Of a stretch of DNA of 64,000 nucleotides, positions 17,673 through 26,806 are shown one piece after another. Positions within the stretch are counted from its first letter, which is position 1; every line of letters begins with the position of its first letter. A program made the translations under genes and the position numbers. The notes beneath the pieces were generated by a model. The model made no database searches. It saw only the letters and a list, made by a program, of their open reading frames with translations, and was not told the origin of the DNA. The stretch spans positions 186,001-250,000 of the forward strand of contig NZ_OY808997.1 in the NCBI RefSeq assembly GCF_963681195.1. The letters are read 5' to 3'. Source of the DNA: Vibrio sp. 16 (GTDB lineage Bacteria; Pseudomonadota; Gammaproteobacteria; Enterobacterales; Vibrionaceae).

Positions 17673-18992
17673 CTATTCGCTTGGCAGTTCTTTGGCGACT
17701 TGACCAAGGGTGTCGACGATAACATCGATGTGCTGTTTTTCGATGATAAGCGGCGGCGACAAGGCGATGGTATTGCCCATGCTGCGCACCATAACGCCCT
17801 TGTTATAACAACGCTTCAAAATATCGAAACCAATCGGCTTACCATGAGCTGGCTGGGCAAACTGTACTGCGCCAATCAAGCCATAATTACGAATGTCGAC
17901 GATAGAGCCGACCCCTTTAAGTGAGTGCAGACCCTGCTCAAAGTATTGGCCGATTTCACCACTGGCTCTATTAAGTAGCCCTTCCTGTTCGTAGATATCG
18001 AGCGTCGCCAAACCCGCCGCACAAGCCACTGGGTGACCGGAATAGGTGTAACCATGGAAGAACTCAACGCTGCCTTCTGGGGCACTGTTGACGACCGTTT
18101 GATAGATCTCGTCTTGAGCGAACACCGCGCCGAGTGGCACAACGCCACTGCTGATGCCTTTCGCTGAGGTGATCAAATCAGGAATCACATCAAACTCTTC
18201 GGCCGCAAATGCAGAGCCAAGGCGTCCCCATCCGGTAATCACTTCATCGAAAATCAAAACAATATCGTGTTGAGTACAGATTTCGCGCAAACGGCGTAGG
18301 TATCCCTTTGGCGGGAGGATAACACCGCCCGCTCCTGAGATAGGTTCAACAATCACGGCTGCGATGGAGTCTGCGCCATGGAACTGAATGAGTTTTTCTA
18401 GTTGCTCGGCTTTTTCTACCCCATGTTCAGGCAGGCCGCGGCTAAAGGCGTTACGTTCAATATCGAGCGTATGATCCAGATGGTCGGTTGGCAGCAGTGG
18501 GCCAAAGCCTTTGCGGTTTGGTGTTAAACCTCCCACAGAAATGCCGCCAAAGTTCACGCCATGGTAGCCAAGCTCGCGACCAATCAATTTGAACTTTCCA
18601 GTGTTGCCTTTGGCTTGTTGGTAAGCCAGTGCGATTTTTAGTGCGCTTTCGACGGCTTCAGAACCAGAGTTAGTAAAGAAGACTTTGTTTAGCCCCGGCG
18701 GTGTGTATTTAACCAATCGCTCGGCGAACTCAAACCCAATGTCGTGACCAAAGTTAAACGGCGAGCTGTAATCCAACTCGGCCACTTGTTTTGCCATCGC
18801 CTCGCCAATTTCTTTGCGTCCATGACCAGCGTTGACACACCAAAGGCCGGCGGTAGCGTCAAGCAGTTGGGTATTTTGGTCTGAGTAGCAATACATGCCT
18901 TCAGCACGATTAATGATACGAGGGTTCTGTTTGAAATCGCGGTTCGCGGTAAATGGCATCCAGAAGGCATCGTAACTGACTTTTCTTTCCAT
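17673..18992 (-). CDS. Class III omega-amino-acid:pyruvate aminotransferase
   Basis: A 439-residue PLP enzyme closest in motif to beta-alanine:pyruvate aminotransferases: FWMPFTANRDFK near residue 10, DATAGLWCVNAGHGRKE, the PLP phosphate loop NSGSEAVESALK, IFDEVITGWGRLG, and the PLP Lys278 in TSAKGISSG. The start at ATG 18992 is preferred over a TTG at 19001, which lies too close to the purine-rich stretch. It sits downstream of a LysR gene on the same strand and divergent from the glutarate genes. It may deaminate 5-aminovalerate, 4-aminobutyrate or beta-alanine to the semialdehyde, in place of GabT. The substrate is inferred from context. Confidence 0.88.
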   Translation of the reverse strand: MERKVSYDAFWMPFTANRDFKQNPRIINRAEGMYCYSDQNTQLLDATAGLWCVNAGHGRKEIGEAMAKQVAELDYSSPFNFGHDIGFEFAERLVKYTPPGLNKVFFTNSGSEAVESALKIALAYQQAKGNTGKFKLIGRELGYHGVNFGGISVGGLTPNRKGFGPLLPTDHLDHTLDIERNAFSRGLPEHGVEKAEQLEKLIQFHGADSIAAVIVEPISGAGGVILPPKGYLRRLREICTQHDIVLIFDEVITGWGRLGSAFAAEEFDVIPDLITSAKGISSGVVPLGAVFAQDEIYQTVVNSAPEGSVEFFHGYTYSGHPVACAAGLATLDIYEQEGLLNRASGEIGQYFEQGLHSLKGVGSIVDIRNYGLIGAVQFAQPAHGKPIGFDILKRCYNKGVMVRSMGNTIALSPPLIIEKQHIDVIVDTLGQVAKELPSE

Positions 18993-19088
18993 GTTCGACA
19001 AGCTCTGCGGTTGTTAATGTTGCAGAGATGTTATCGATGCCAGTGGGGCGGTAAAATCACGCGCGATAAATATAAAGGTTTAGAGGCA

Positions 19089-19982
19089 TCAAACTTTCTC
19101 TGTGTCGCTTTGCTTTAGCGTGCCTTGGAGAAAATCGACAAAGGCTTTTGCGGCGGTCGATAGATAGTGGCTCGACTTCCAACCAATGCCCAGTTGCAAA
19201 GGGATCGGCGGGTCAAATGGGATCGCTTTTAGCTCGGGATCATCGGCGACCAAAATGGGCAGGCAGGTGCCAATTCCGACTTGTCGCCTAACCATGGATT
19301 TGAGCAGTTCAGGGAGGTTGGTCTCAAAATGCACTTGTGGGGTGAGTTTGTTTTGCTGGCAGTAGCTGTTCACCGTTTCACGCAAAAAGTAGCCGTTTTT
19401 AAACAGCACTAAAGGTTGTTGGCAAAACTCATCAAGGGTGATGGCGCTGCGCTTTGCGAAAGGGTGAGAGATAGGTACACAAGCGGCGATTTGATCTTGA
19501 GCGAGCAAACTTTGGCGGATTTGTTCGTGCTCGCGATCGCCACGAATAAGGGCTAAGTCAAGCTCACCGTTAACCAGCATTTGTGCCAATGTTGCGGTCC
19601 CTGCCTCGTGAATGTTGATTTGAATACCAGGGTAGGCTTTTTTGAACTGCTCTAACGCATCGGGCAGAAAGTAAGAGGCGAGCATCGCTGGGGCACCAAA
19701 CTTGATCACTCCGCTTGTCAGACCTTTGAGCTCTTGGAGTTCTTTTTCTGCTTGTTCTACATCTTCCAAAATGATTTTGGCGTGGCGCAGTAGTACTTGG
19801 CCTTCTGCGGTCAGGCTCATTTGTCGTTCGGTGCGGTTCACCAGTTTTAGACCGAGCTGCTGCTCAAGTTTTTTGATACTAGTACTTAAAGCGGACTGGG
19901 CAATCCCTAGCTGATCCGCCGCCTTGGTGAAGTTACCGGTCTTGGCCAGTTGATTGAAATAGTGCAAGCGTTTGAGATCCAT
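19089..19982 (-). CDS. LysR-family regulator between the aminotransferase and glutarate genes
   Basis: A 297-residue LysR protein. The start at ATG 19982 (MDLKRLHYFNQLAKTGNFTKAADQLGIAQSAL) fits the usual LysR N-terminus; a longer frame from 20027 adds an unlikely hydrophobic extension. The helix-turn-helix spans about 17-45 and the effector domain about 90-290. It is divergent from glaH, with a perfect TGTATA-N7-TATACA site between, and the aminotransferase gene follows in the same direction. It most likely controls both. E. coli uses the GntR-type CsiR for the equivalent genes. Confidence 0.9.
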   Translation of the reverse strand: MDLKRLHYFNQLAKTGNFTKAADQLGIAQSALSTSIKKLEQQLGLKLVNRTERQMSLTAEGQVLLRHAKIILEDVEQAEKELQELKGLTSGVIKFGAPAMLASYFLPDALEQFKKAYPGIQINIHEAGTATLAQMLVNGELDLALIRGDREHEQIRQSLLAQDQIAACVPISHPFAKRSAITLDEFCQQPLVLFKNGYFLRETVNSYCQQNKLTPQVHFETNLPELLKSMVRRQVGIGTCLPILVADDPELKAIPFDPPIPLQLGIGWKSSHYLSTAAKAFVDFLQGTLKQSDTEKV

Positions 19983-20002
19983 TAGTAACTCACTATCTAT
20001 TT

Positions 20003-20021
20003 TGTATATGAAAACTATACA
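20003..20021. promoter_or_regulatory. LysR-type operator between lysR and glaH
   Basis: TGTATA-N7-TATACA is a perfect inverted repeat of T-N11-A type, as expected of LysR operators. It lies 20 bases upstream of the regulator's start codon. More AT-rich half-sites (ATACCATATA) follow. Confidence 0.6.
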
Positions 20022-20148
20022 TACCATATATTGTTAATATGATCTCGCAATCGTTATAGTTTTGTTAACTCAAGTGTCGACGCTTAGCCAAAACAACCAA
20101 TGACGACAACGGCAGATTTGCTGCTCAGCCAAATAAGGAAGTGAAACA

Positions 20149-21108
20149 ATGAACATTGCGAAGGTTTTTAATCAAAACGTCGAAGAACGTAGCGGGTTTA
20201 CCATCTCTTTGCACCCAGAAAGCCCACGTTTACAAGTGGTGACGTTAGCCAAAGAAACCTTGGATGCCTTTGGCGATTTAATCCAAAACTACAATTTGCA
20301 ATCGTTGGAATACAAGCCATTCCTTCGCTTTGCAGTGGCTGATGCATTGGATAAAGCGTGTGATTATCAACTTGGTAAGTTCTTAGTTGAAACGATGGAA
20401 GATCGTGAAACCGGCGCGTTTTTACTCGAGCCGTCTGAAGAGGCGAAAGCGGCATTTGACGACAGCGATGAGCAGCGCGACTTCTTTGTCATCTTATCCA
20501 CTGCCATCTCTCACCTGATCGGTATCCCTAACTTCGATGCCATGTATGGCAAATATTACGCGCGCTTCACAGTAAAAAATGACGACAACAGTGATAGTTA
20601 CTTGCGACAAGCGCATCGTCGTATGGAGCTGCACAATGATGGCACTTACGTGAATGAGCGTACCGATTTTGTCCTGATGATGAAAATGGATGAGAAGAAC
20701 ATGCAGATGGGAGACTCGCTGCTGCTTCATGTGGATGATTGGCAAGACCTTGAGCATTTTTATCATCACCCAATGGCGAAGCAAAACATTGTTTGGGGTG
20801 CGCCACCGAGTAAAAACGTTGGCTACACCATCGAGCATCCAGTGTTCTTTGAAGAGGACAAAAACGGTAAACCGCACATGTTGTTCATTGACCAGTTTGC
20901 TCAACCACAGAACATGCAGCAAGGTTTGTATTTGCATCAGATGAGCGAGTCACTAGAGAGTGACAGCAACTGTTTCAATGTTCGCGTCAACGTTGGCAGC
21001 ATGCTGGTGGTACAAAACCACTGTTGGCTGCACGGTCGCGATAAGTTCGTCGCACACGAAGGGTTGAAGCGTGAACTGTTGCGCCAACGCGGTCACTTTA
21101 CGCGTTAG
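20149..21108 (+). CDS. glaH: Glutarate 2-hydroxylase (CsiD family)
   Basis: A 319-residue Fe(II)/2-oxoglutarate-dependent oxygenase. It converts glutarate to L-2-hydroxyglutarate while oxidising 2-oxoglutarate to succinate. The iron-binding pair is His162 and Asp164 (ELHNDGTYV); the distal His is in NHCWLHGRDKF (His291 or His295), with Arg297 available for the 2-oxoglutarate carboxylate. Length and motifs match E. coli CsiD. It has a good ribosome-binding site (AAGGAAGTG). The L-2-hydroxyglutarate oxidase gene follows, so product is passed on directly. Regulation is probably by the divergent LysR. Confidence 0.92.
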   Translation: MNIAKVFNQNVEERSGFTISLHPESPRLQVVTLAKETLDAFGDLIQNYNLQSLEYKPFLRFAVADALDKACDYQLGKFLVETMEDRETGAFLLEPSEEAKAAFDDSDEQRDFFVILSTAISHLIGIPNFDAMYGKYYARFTVKNDDNSDSYLRQAHRRMELHNDGTYVNERTDFVLMMKMDEKNMQMGDSLLLHVDDWQDLEHFYHHPMAKQNIVWGAPPSKNVGYTIEHPVFFEEDKNGKPHMLFIDQFAQPQNMQQGLYLHQMSESLESDSNCFNVRVNVGSMLVVQNHCWLHGRDKFVAHEGLKRELLRQRGHFTR

Positions 21109-21215
21109 CGGCTAGCCTCAGAAATGGGGCGTATAGTCAAACGGCTTTGCTGGGGAGTGGTGAAGCCGTTTCGCTATAAACAACAATAACAACGGCAGTG
21201 AAGGAGTAGGTAAGC

Positions 21216-22478
21216 GTGGAAAAAATGTATGACTACATCGTAATTGGTGGTGGCATTGTGGGTGTCTCGACAGCGTGGCAGTTGCAAAGTCGCTATCCAG
21301 AGAAAACGATATTGCTGATCGAAAAAGAATCGGGCTTTTCGCACCATCAAACTGGTCACAATAGCGGCGTGATTCATGCGGGCGTTTACTATGCTCCGGG
21401 CAGTTTAAAGGCAGAGTTTTGTAAAGCAGGCGTGGCAGCGACAACGGAGTTCTGCGCCAAACACGATATTCCAGTGGAGAACTGTGGCAAGTTACTGGTG
21501 GCTACCTCAGAGCAAGAAGTCGAGCGGATGCAAGCGCTGTACGAACGTTGCCATCAAAATGGCTTAGACGTAGAACTGATCGATCAAGCTGAGCTGAAAA
21601 GGCGCGAACCGAACATCGTGGGCTTAGGTGCGATTGCAGTATCGACCACCAGTATTGTCAACTATCGCCAAGTGACGGAAAAAATGGCACAGGAGTTCGT
21701 TGCCGCGGGTGGCGAAGTGCAGCTCAACACTCAAGTGACGGGATTGATGGAAACGCCCAAGCAGATCACGGTTCAAGGTGAGTACCAGCAGCACAGCGTC
21801 GATTTTCATGGCCAGTTCTTGGTTGTTTGCTCTGGGCTGATGGCCGACAGATTAACCCGTATGCTGGGCCTCGAAACCGACTTCCAAATTGTGCCTTATC
21901 GCGGCGAGTACTACCGCTTGCCTGAGAAATACAACAATATTGTTAATCACCTGATCTACCCGATCCCTGATCCTGATTTGCCGTTTTTGGGTGTTCACTT
22001 AACACGGATGATCGATGGTTCTGTGACGGTTGGCCCCAACGCGGTTCAAGGCTGGAAGCGCGAAGGTTACGGCAAAATCAATTTCAACGTGCGTGATGTG
22101 CTCGACATGGTGAGTTTCAGCGGATTTTGGAAAGTGAGCGCCAAACACCTTAAAACAGGCTTAATTGAAACAAAAAACTCGTGGTGGAAACCGGGCTATT
22201 TAAAGCTGGTTAATAAATATTGCCCGCAGATAACCGTCGAGGACCTGCAGCCCTACCCAGCGGGTATTCGCGCACAAGCCGTGCTAAAAGATGGCACCTT
22301 AGTGCATGACTTTTTGTTTGCGGAAAGTGAGCGCAGCTTACATGTGTGCAATGCGCCATCGCCTGCGGCCACCTCCGCCATTCCTATCGGGGGTTATATT
22401 TGTGACAAAATTGCCACCAAACAGGGGATAGGCAATCCTCAGCAAGATTCAAATGAGCCTATCTCAGAGGTCGCATAA
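21216..22478 (+). CDS. lhgO: L-2-hydroxyglutarate oxidase/dehydrogenase
   Basis: A 420-residue FAD enzyme of the DAO family. It oxidises L-2-hydroxyglutarate to 2-oxoglutarate at the membrane, feeding electrons to quinone in E. coli. The FAD-binding motif YIVIGGGIVGVSTAWQL starts near residue 7; THNSGVIHAGVYY-type flavin contacts appear as TGHNSGVIHAG, and the C-terminal flavin motif as PSPAATSAIPIGGYI. GTG 21216 is chosen as the start: AAGGAG lies 9 bases upstream, whereas ATG 21225 would be 18 away. It forms an operon with glaH, ending in a strong terminator. Confidence 0.92.
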   Translation: MEKMYDYIVIGGGIVGVSTAWQLQSRYPEKTILLIEKESGFSHHQTGHNSGVIHAGVYYAPGSLKAEFCKAGVAATTEFCAKHDIPVENCGKLLVATSEQEVERMQALYERCHQNGLDVELIDQAELKRREPNIVGLGAIAVSTTSIVNYRQVTEKMAQEFVAAGGEVQLNTQVTGLMETPKQITVQGEYQQHSVDFHGQFLVVCSGLMADRLTRMLGLETDFQIVPYRGEYYRLPEKYNNIVNHLIYPIPDPDLPFLGVHLTRMIDGSVTVGPNAVQGWKREGYGKINFNVRDVLDMVSFSGFWKVSAKHLKTGLIETKNSWWKPGYLKLVNKYCPQITVEDLQPYPAGIRAQAVLKDGTLVHDFLFAESERSLHVCNAPSPAATSAIPIGGYICDKIATKQGIGNPQQDSNEPISEVA

Positions 22479-22499
22479 CCATTAAATACCCATTGAGTC

Positions 22500-22528
22500 A
22501 AAAGCCTGAATATCACTTCAGGCTTTTT
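22500..22528. terminator. Terminator between lhgO and the convergent lysR
   Basis: AAAAGCCTGAA (22500-22510) pairs with TTCAGGCTTTT (22517-22527), with a T-run on the plus strand and A-run on the other side, so it can serve both genes. Confidence 0.92.
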
Positions 22529-22553
22529 GCTTTTCGGCGCACACAGCGCACCG

Positions 22554-23510
22554 CTATTTATTATGCTTGCGGTAATAATCGCGCATGGTCTTAATAAACA
22601 GTGAGCGCACCTTGTTTAGCGCATTGGTCTTTTTGGTAATGGCCATGATCTCAAGGTGATAGTAGCGACGCTCTGGTGCGATTGTTACCAGCTCACCAGA
22701 GTCAACGTAAGGTTTGGCGTAGTGTTCTGGCAAGTAACCAATAAAGCGCGAAGAGAGCAACAGCGCCATGCGAGACTCATAGTTGTACGCAGTGGCTTTG
22801 AGGTTCATATTGGCAAGATGACCGTTAATGCGCTCTTGGGTTTTCATTCCGGCATAGGCGACAGGGAAGCCATCAATGATCTCATCAGTCAGTTCGTCAT
22901 CAGACAGCGCCGCCAACGGATTCTCTTTACTCGCATAAAGGTAGCAAATGTCGGTATAGATATGTTCGTATTCCAATCCATCCAACTCACGGTGAAAAGG
23001 AATAAAGCCAATATCAGCCTCTTCTTGCATCACCATGCGCTCAATTTCTGTCATCCGAGCGACTTCGGCGGTGAGATAGACCTCTTGTGCCAATTTTGAA
23101 AACTTACCAACCACCTCAGGAATGCAGGCTCGTTGATCTAAACTGATGGTGTCACTAAACAGAACTGTCAGGCTGCCTGACAGCTGTATGTCTAGGTGAT
23201 TGATCGTGTTTCGAAAATCCTCCAGTTCGCCGAGTAGTTTGACTGTCGCTTCATAGACAACCACACCTTCTTCGGTTAGCGCAAAGCCAGAACGGCCGCG
23301 GCGGCAGAGGATGAGGTTAAGTCGAGACTCCAAGTTTGAAATGTGGATACTGATGGTGGAGCGGCTGATATTCAGCTCGGTTTCCGCCGCAGAAAAGCCA
23401 CCGCAATCTGCGACAACTTTAAAGATTTTGAGTTGTTTGATTTCGTAGTCACCAATTTGACCGACAGGCGAAGGGTTTTTAGTCATAGTTTTAGGCTCAT
23501 AAAACTTCAT
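22554..23510 (-). CDS. LysR-family regulator divergent from gabD
   Basis: A 318-residue LysR protein. The helix-turn-helix lies near residues 28-62 (KIFKVVADCGGFSAAETELNISRSTIS in part), a slightly late position because of an N-terminal extension. ATG 23486 is an alternative start that would give 310 residues. It is divergent from the semialdehyde dehydrogenase gene. The 129-base gap contains AGATT-N4-AATCT (23587-23600), a possible half of its operator. It probably senses an intermediate of the pathway and may also act on the TRAP operon. Confidence 0.88.
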   Translation of the reverse strand: MKFYEPKTMTKNPSPVGQIGDYEIKQLKIFKVVADCGGFSAAETELNISRSTISIHISNLESRLNLILCRRGRSGFALTEEGVVVYEATVKLLGELEDFRNTINHLDIQLSGSLTVLFSDTISLDQRACIPEVVGKFSKLAQEVYLTAEVARMTEIERMVMQEEADIGFIPFHRELDGLEYEHIYTDICYLYASKENPLAALSDDELTDEIIDGFPVAYAGMKTQERINGHLANMNLKATAYNYESRMALLLSSRFIGYLPEHYAKPYVDSGELVTIAPERRYYHLEIMAITKKTNALNKVRSLFIKTMRDYYRKHNK

Positions 23511-23639
23511 GTTTAGCCAAGGGCATTTATATCCCTCGGCTGTTTGTTATTATTTTGTTATGTGTTTTGGTGATTATGCGCGATTTAGATTGATTAATCT
23601 TTGACGTTGATAATATTTATAACAGTAGGAATCTAAGTG

Positions 23640-25079
23640 ATGAGAGATTTGGTTCTATCCCAAGGTTGGATAAACGGAGAATGGGTCGATGCTAACGATG
23701 GTAAGCGAGTCGAGGTACTCAATCCCGCAACCGGAGATGTCATTACCACTGTGCCAGATATGGGAAAAGTGGAGTCGGAAGCCGCGGTTAACGCAGCACA
23801 TACCGCATTCCAAGAGTGGCGTAAAACCACAGCGAAGCATCGCGCGGGATTACTCAAACGTTGGTTTGACTTGATTGTTGAAAACGCGGATGGGCTCGCT
23901 AAGTTGCTGACCAGTGAGCAAGGCAAACCTTATAAGGAAGCCTACGGAGAAGTGATGTATGGCGCGTCGTTTATCGAATGGTTCGCTGAAGAAGCGAAGC
24001 GAATGTACGGCGATGTGATTCCTGCTGCCAACCCTAATAATCGCTACATGACCATAAAACAACCCGTCGGTGTTGTGAGTGCCATTACGCCGTGGAACTT
24101 TCCGGTTGCGATGATCACCCGCAAAGTCGGCCCTGCGCTCGCGGCAGGCTGTACTGTGGTGGTTAAACCTGGCGAAGATACGCCGTTGTGTGCATTGGCG
24201 ATGGCTTCTCTTGCCGAGCAAGCAGGCATTCCTAAAGGGGTGATTAACTTGGTGACTACGTCTCGCCCAGCCGAAGTTGGCGAGGTACTGTGCTGCCATC
24301 CTTTAGTTCGTAAGGTGTCATTTACGGGGTCCACTCCCGTTGGCAAACTGATTTTGCGTCAAGCGGCTGATACGGTGAAAAAGGTCTCCCTTGAGCTAGG
24401 TGGTAACGCGCCATTTATTGTTTTTGAGGACGCAGATCTAGACAAAGCAGTGCAGGGCGCGTTGATTTCCAAGTATCGTAATGCCGGTCAAACCTGCGTT
24501 TGTACCAACCGTTTGTACATCCATGATGCGATTTACGATGAATTTGTACAGCGCTATACCCAAGCCGTGAGTGAGCTGAAAGTTGGCCAAGGTCTCGCTG
24601 AGGGAACGGACATCGGGCCTCTGATTAATCAAAAAGCCATCGACAAAGTGGGCGAGCTGGTGGCAACGGCGCAGCAACAAGGTGCCCAGTTAGTGCTAGG
24701 CGGCGCGGTCTCATCGGTCGGTGAGCACTATTACCAACCGACGATTTTAACGAATGTGACCGAAGCGATGGATATTGCACACCAAGAGTTGTTTGGCCCG
24801 GTCTCTACGATATTCCGCTTCGATGATGAAGAAGATGTGATCCGCCGAGCCAATGACACCCCATTTGGTTTGGCTGCCTATTTTTATACCCAAAACCATA
24901 GCCGTGTGTGGCGAGTGAGTGAGGCGCTGGAATACGGCATTATCGGCATCAATGAAGGCATCATCTCAACCGAAGTTGCGCCGTTTGGTGGCGTGAAAGA
25001 GTCTGGTTGCGGGCGTGAAGGCTCTAAGTACGGTATTGATGATTATTTAGAGATCAAATACCTCTGTCACGGGTTGTAA
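23640..25079 (+). CDS. gabD: NAD(P)-dependent succinate/glutarate-semialdehyde dehydrogenase
   Basis: A 479-residue aldehyde dehydrogenase. It oxidises succinate or glutarate semialdehyde to the dicarboxylate in the cytoplasm. Motifs: TPWNFPVAMITRK, the NAD site FTGSTPVGK, the general base in LELGGNAPFIVFEDADL, and catalytic Cys in NAGQTCVCTNRLY. The close match to GabD-type blocks supports the name. Starts are ATG 23640 or GTG 23637; TAGGA lies upstream of both. It links the aminotransferase product to the GlaH substrate if glutarate semialdehyde is the real substrate. Confidence 0.9.
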   Translation: MRDLVLSQGWINGEWVDANDGKRVEVLNPATGDVITTVPDMGKVESEAAVNAAHTAFQEWRKTTAKHRAGLLKRWFDLIVENADGLAKLLTSEQGKPYKEAYGEVMYGASFIEWFAEEAKRMYGDVIPAANPNNRYMTIKQPVGVVSAITPWNFPVAMITRKVGPALAAGCTVVVKPGEDTPLCALAMASLAEQAGIPKGVINLVTTSRPAEVGEVLCCHPLVRKVSFTGSTPVGKLILRQAADTVKKVSLELGGNAPFIVFEDADLDKAVQGALISKYRNAGQTCVCTNRLYIHDAIYDEFVQRYTQAVSELKVGQGLAEGTDIGPLINQKAIDKVGELVATAQQQGAQLVLGGAVSSVGEHYYQPTILTNVTEAMDIAHQELFGPVSTIFRFDDEEDVIRRANDTPFGLAAYFYTQNHSRVWRVSEALEYGIIGINEGIISTEVAPFGGVKESGCGREGSKYGIDDYLEIKYLCHGL

Positions 25080-25146
25080 TCGGCTCGTTTAAAACAGTTT
25101 CCCTATAATTGTTAGTTTGTTCAGGCCCCCTGGGGTTCATGCTTTT

Positions 25147-25172
25147 AGCAGCACTTCGGTGCTGCTTTTTTT
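25147..25172 (+). terminator. Intrinsic terminator of gabD
   Basis: AGCAGCAC, loop TTCG, GTGCTGCT, then seven or more T's: a textbook tetraloop terminator. Confidence 0.95.
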
Positions 25173-25381
25173 GTTTTTGTAGTTTGTAACAGGTGCATAG
25201 TTAAGCACCAAAAATGAAAAGGTTTGATGATGGTAAAACTTTAGGTGGATAAATATGAATTTAATAAATGTAAATGAATTGTAATTATTTCTAACAAGGT
25301 GACAACGAGGAAGAGAAATGTCACGTCAATACTGTGCCTGACTCAGTCAGAGTAAACAGGAATAATTCAAGGAGAACCTTC
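25173..25381 (+). promoter_or_regulatory. AT-rich leader of the TRAP operon with small palindromes
   Basis: No gene is seen. Two symmetric sites stand out: GTGACA (25299-25304) with TGTCAC (25319-25324), and CTGACT-C-AGTCAG (25338-25350). Either could bind a regulator. AAGGAG precedes the dctP start at 25382. Confidence 0.4.
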
Positions 25382-26413
25382 ATGTTTAAAACCTTACGCA
25401 AGCTGCACTCAAAAAGCATTACCAAGATGGTCGCAGGGTACGCACTGGCCATTTCCAGTACCTTTTTTACTGCGTCGCAAGCCTTTGCCGCTGAGCATAA
25501 CTGGCGTTTTGTAAACCTTTATTCACGTGGTACTGCTTATGGTGAGGTGTATAAAAGCTTTGCGGAAAATATTGAAGCGATGTCGAACGGGCGAATCTCA
25601 GTACAAGTTATGTATGCCGGAGAAGGCGTTGGACAAACTGGCGTTCTTGGCTCGGTGAAATCTGGCTTAATGACCATGGGAGCGCCTTTTCAGCCAATGC
25701 ATGCGGGTGAGTTTCCTGCCGGCGTGGTGGAAGTCGGTCTACCGGGAATGACGGACGATGTCGGTGAACTTAGCGCGCTATTCCACGAAAAAGGTTGGGG
25801 TGACGTTTTAGAAGAGGCTTATGACAAACAAAACCTTGTTTGGCTAGAACCTTACATTCAGTTGCCTGTTTACGTATTAACCAAAAAGCCGATTAACTCC
25901 GTTGAAGAGTTTAAAGGGCTGAAGATCCGCGCGCCGGGTGCATACGGTAAGTTCCTTCGCAATCTAGGCGCTTCACCTGCGTCACTTTCTTGGAGTGAAA
26001 TCTACACCAGCCTAGCCACTGGGGTTATTGATGGCTCAATTGGCAGTAACCTCATCGACCACCGAGACGGTAATCACGTCGAAGTTGCGAAATACATGTA
26101 CCGCTTACCGATTGCTGGCGCTCAAGCGTTGCCAATCGTGGTGAACAAAAGCGCGTGGAACAAACTTCCTGAAGATCTACAAGCGATCGTTCGAGCGGCT
26201 AGCGCAGTACATGCTCGTGAGCAGATGACGAAGTCGAGACTGTGGGAATCTCAAGCTATCGCAGATATGGAAGTGAAAGGCATGAAGTGGAGCCCAGAGC
26301 CAAGTGCTGAAGATGTGGCGAAATGGAACGAAGCGGCAGGCTCACTGTGGAGCGAATACGCCGATTCAGACAAGTACAGCCAACGTCTAATTAAGATTGT
26401 ACAAAATAACTAG
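25382..26413 (+). CDS. dctP: TRAP transporter solute-binding protein (DctP type)
   Basis: A 343-residue periplasmic binding protein with a long signal peptide (cleavage near residue 36, SQAFA|AEHN). The start at ATG 25382 has AAGGAG 7 bases upstream. The conserved Arg183 in LKIRAPGAYGK is the residue that grips the carboxylate of TRAP substrates, so the ligand is an organic acid or amino acid. Its stop codon is TAG, formed by a TA dinucleotide plus the first G of an inserted MITE-like element. Without the insert the frame would still stop at the same point with TAA, so the protein is unchanged. Confidence 0.9.
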   Translation: MFKTLRKLHSKSITKMVAGYALAISSTFFTASQAFAAEHNWRFVNLYSRGTAYGEVYKSFAENIEAMSNGRISVQVMYAGEGVGQTGVLGSVKSGLMTMGAPFQPMHAGEFPAGVVEVGLPGMTDDVGELSALFHEKGWGDVLEEAYDKQNLVWLEPYIQLPVYVLTKKPINSVEEFKGLKIRAPGAYGKFLRNLGASPASLSWSEIYTSLATGVIDGSIGSNLIDHRDGNHVEVAKYMYRLPIAGAQALPIVVNKSAWNKLPEDLQAIVRAASAVHAREQMTKSRLWESQAIADMEVKGMKWSPEPSAEDVAKWNEAAGSLWSEYADSDKYSQRLIKIVQNN

Positions 26414-26692
26414 GGTGTGCTGACCTTTTGAGCTGACTTTTGCAGCTGTTTGTGGGTGTTTTATACAAGGCAGAGGCTTTGAACTGTAGTTACTCTACCT
26501 GATAAGCCGATAACGCAGTAGAAAGCGCCCACAAATGCTGCCCGAAGGGTTCGGCTAAAAGCGTTTTACTTTTTGTTGAGAGGTATTTTGCTTGGTGTAA
26601 CTAGGCGGAAAACAACTAGTCGTTCGCTTCTCTCAGCAAATAAACGCTTTTATCTCGAACAAAATTTAACCGCTAAAGGTTAACACACCCTA
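26411..26692. mobile_element. MITE-like element, about 280 bp, inserted in the dctP stop codon
   Basis: The ends are TAGGGTGTGCTGACCTTT (26411-26428) and the inverse of TAGGGTGTGTTAACCTTT (26675-26692), 16 of 18 matching. The outermost TA on both sides fits a TA target duplication, as for IS630/Tc1-type transposases. It has no open reading frame for a transposase. The inside folds into further hairpins, for example TTTGTGGG with CCCACAAA and AAAAGCGTTT with AAACGCTTTT. It is probably mobilised in trans by a related IS. Confidence 0.8.
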
Positions 26693-26701
26693 ATAATTTG
26701 C

Positions 26702-26754
26702 CCACTTCGCTTTGTTCAAATCTTGGGGTAGATATCGAATTACAGGCGAAGTGG
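26702..26754 (+). repeat. Inverted repeat between dctP and dctQ
   Basis: CCACTTCGC (26702-26710) and GCGAAGTGG (26746-26754) match perfectly around a 35-base loop. Such stems in transporter operons often protect the binding-protein mRNA from decay. Here the MITE now separates the stem from the dctP stop codon. Confidence 0.55.
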
Positions 26755-26761
26755 TCAATCT

Positions 26762-26780
26762 AGGGGGCTTGCCCCCTTTT
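26762..26780 (+). terminator. GC-rich terminator or attenuator before dctQ
   Basis: AGGGGG, loop CTTG, CCCCCT, then TTTT, ending 26 bases before the dctQ start. It probably lets only part of transcription continue from dctP into dctQM. Confidence 0.75.
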
Positions 26781-26806
26781 CTCATTTGCTGGCAGGGATA
26801 GCGTCT

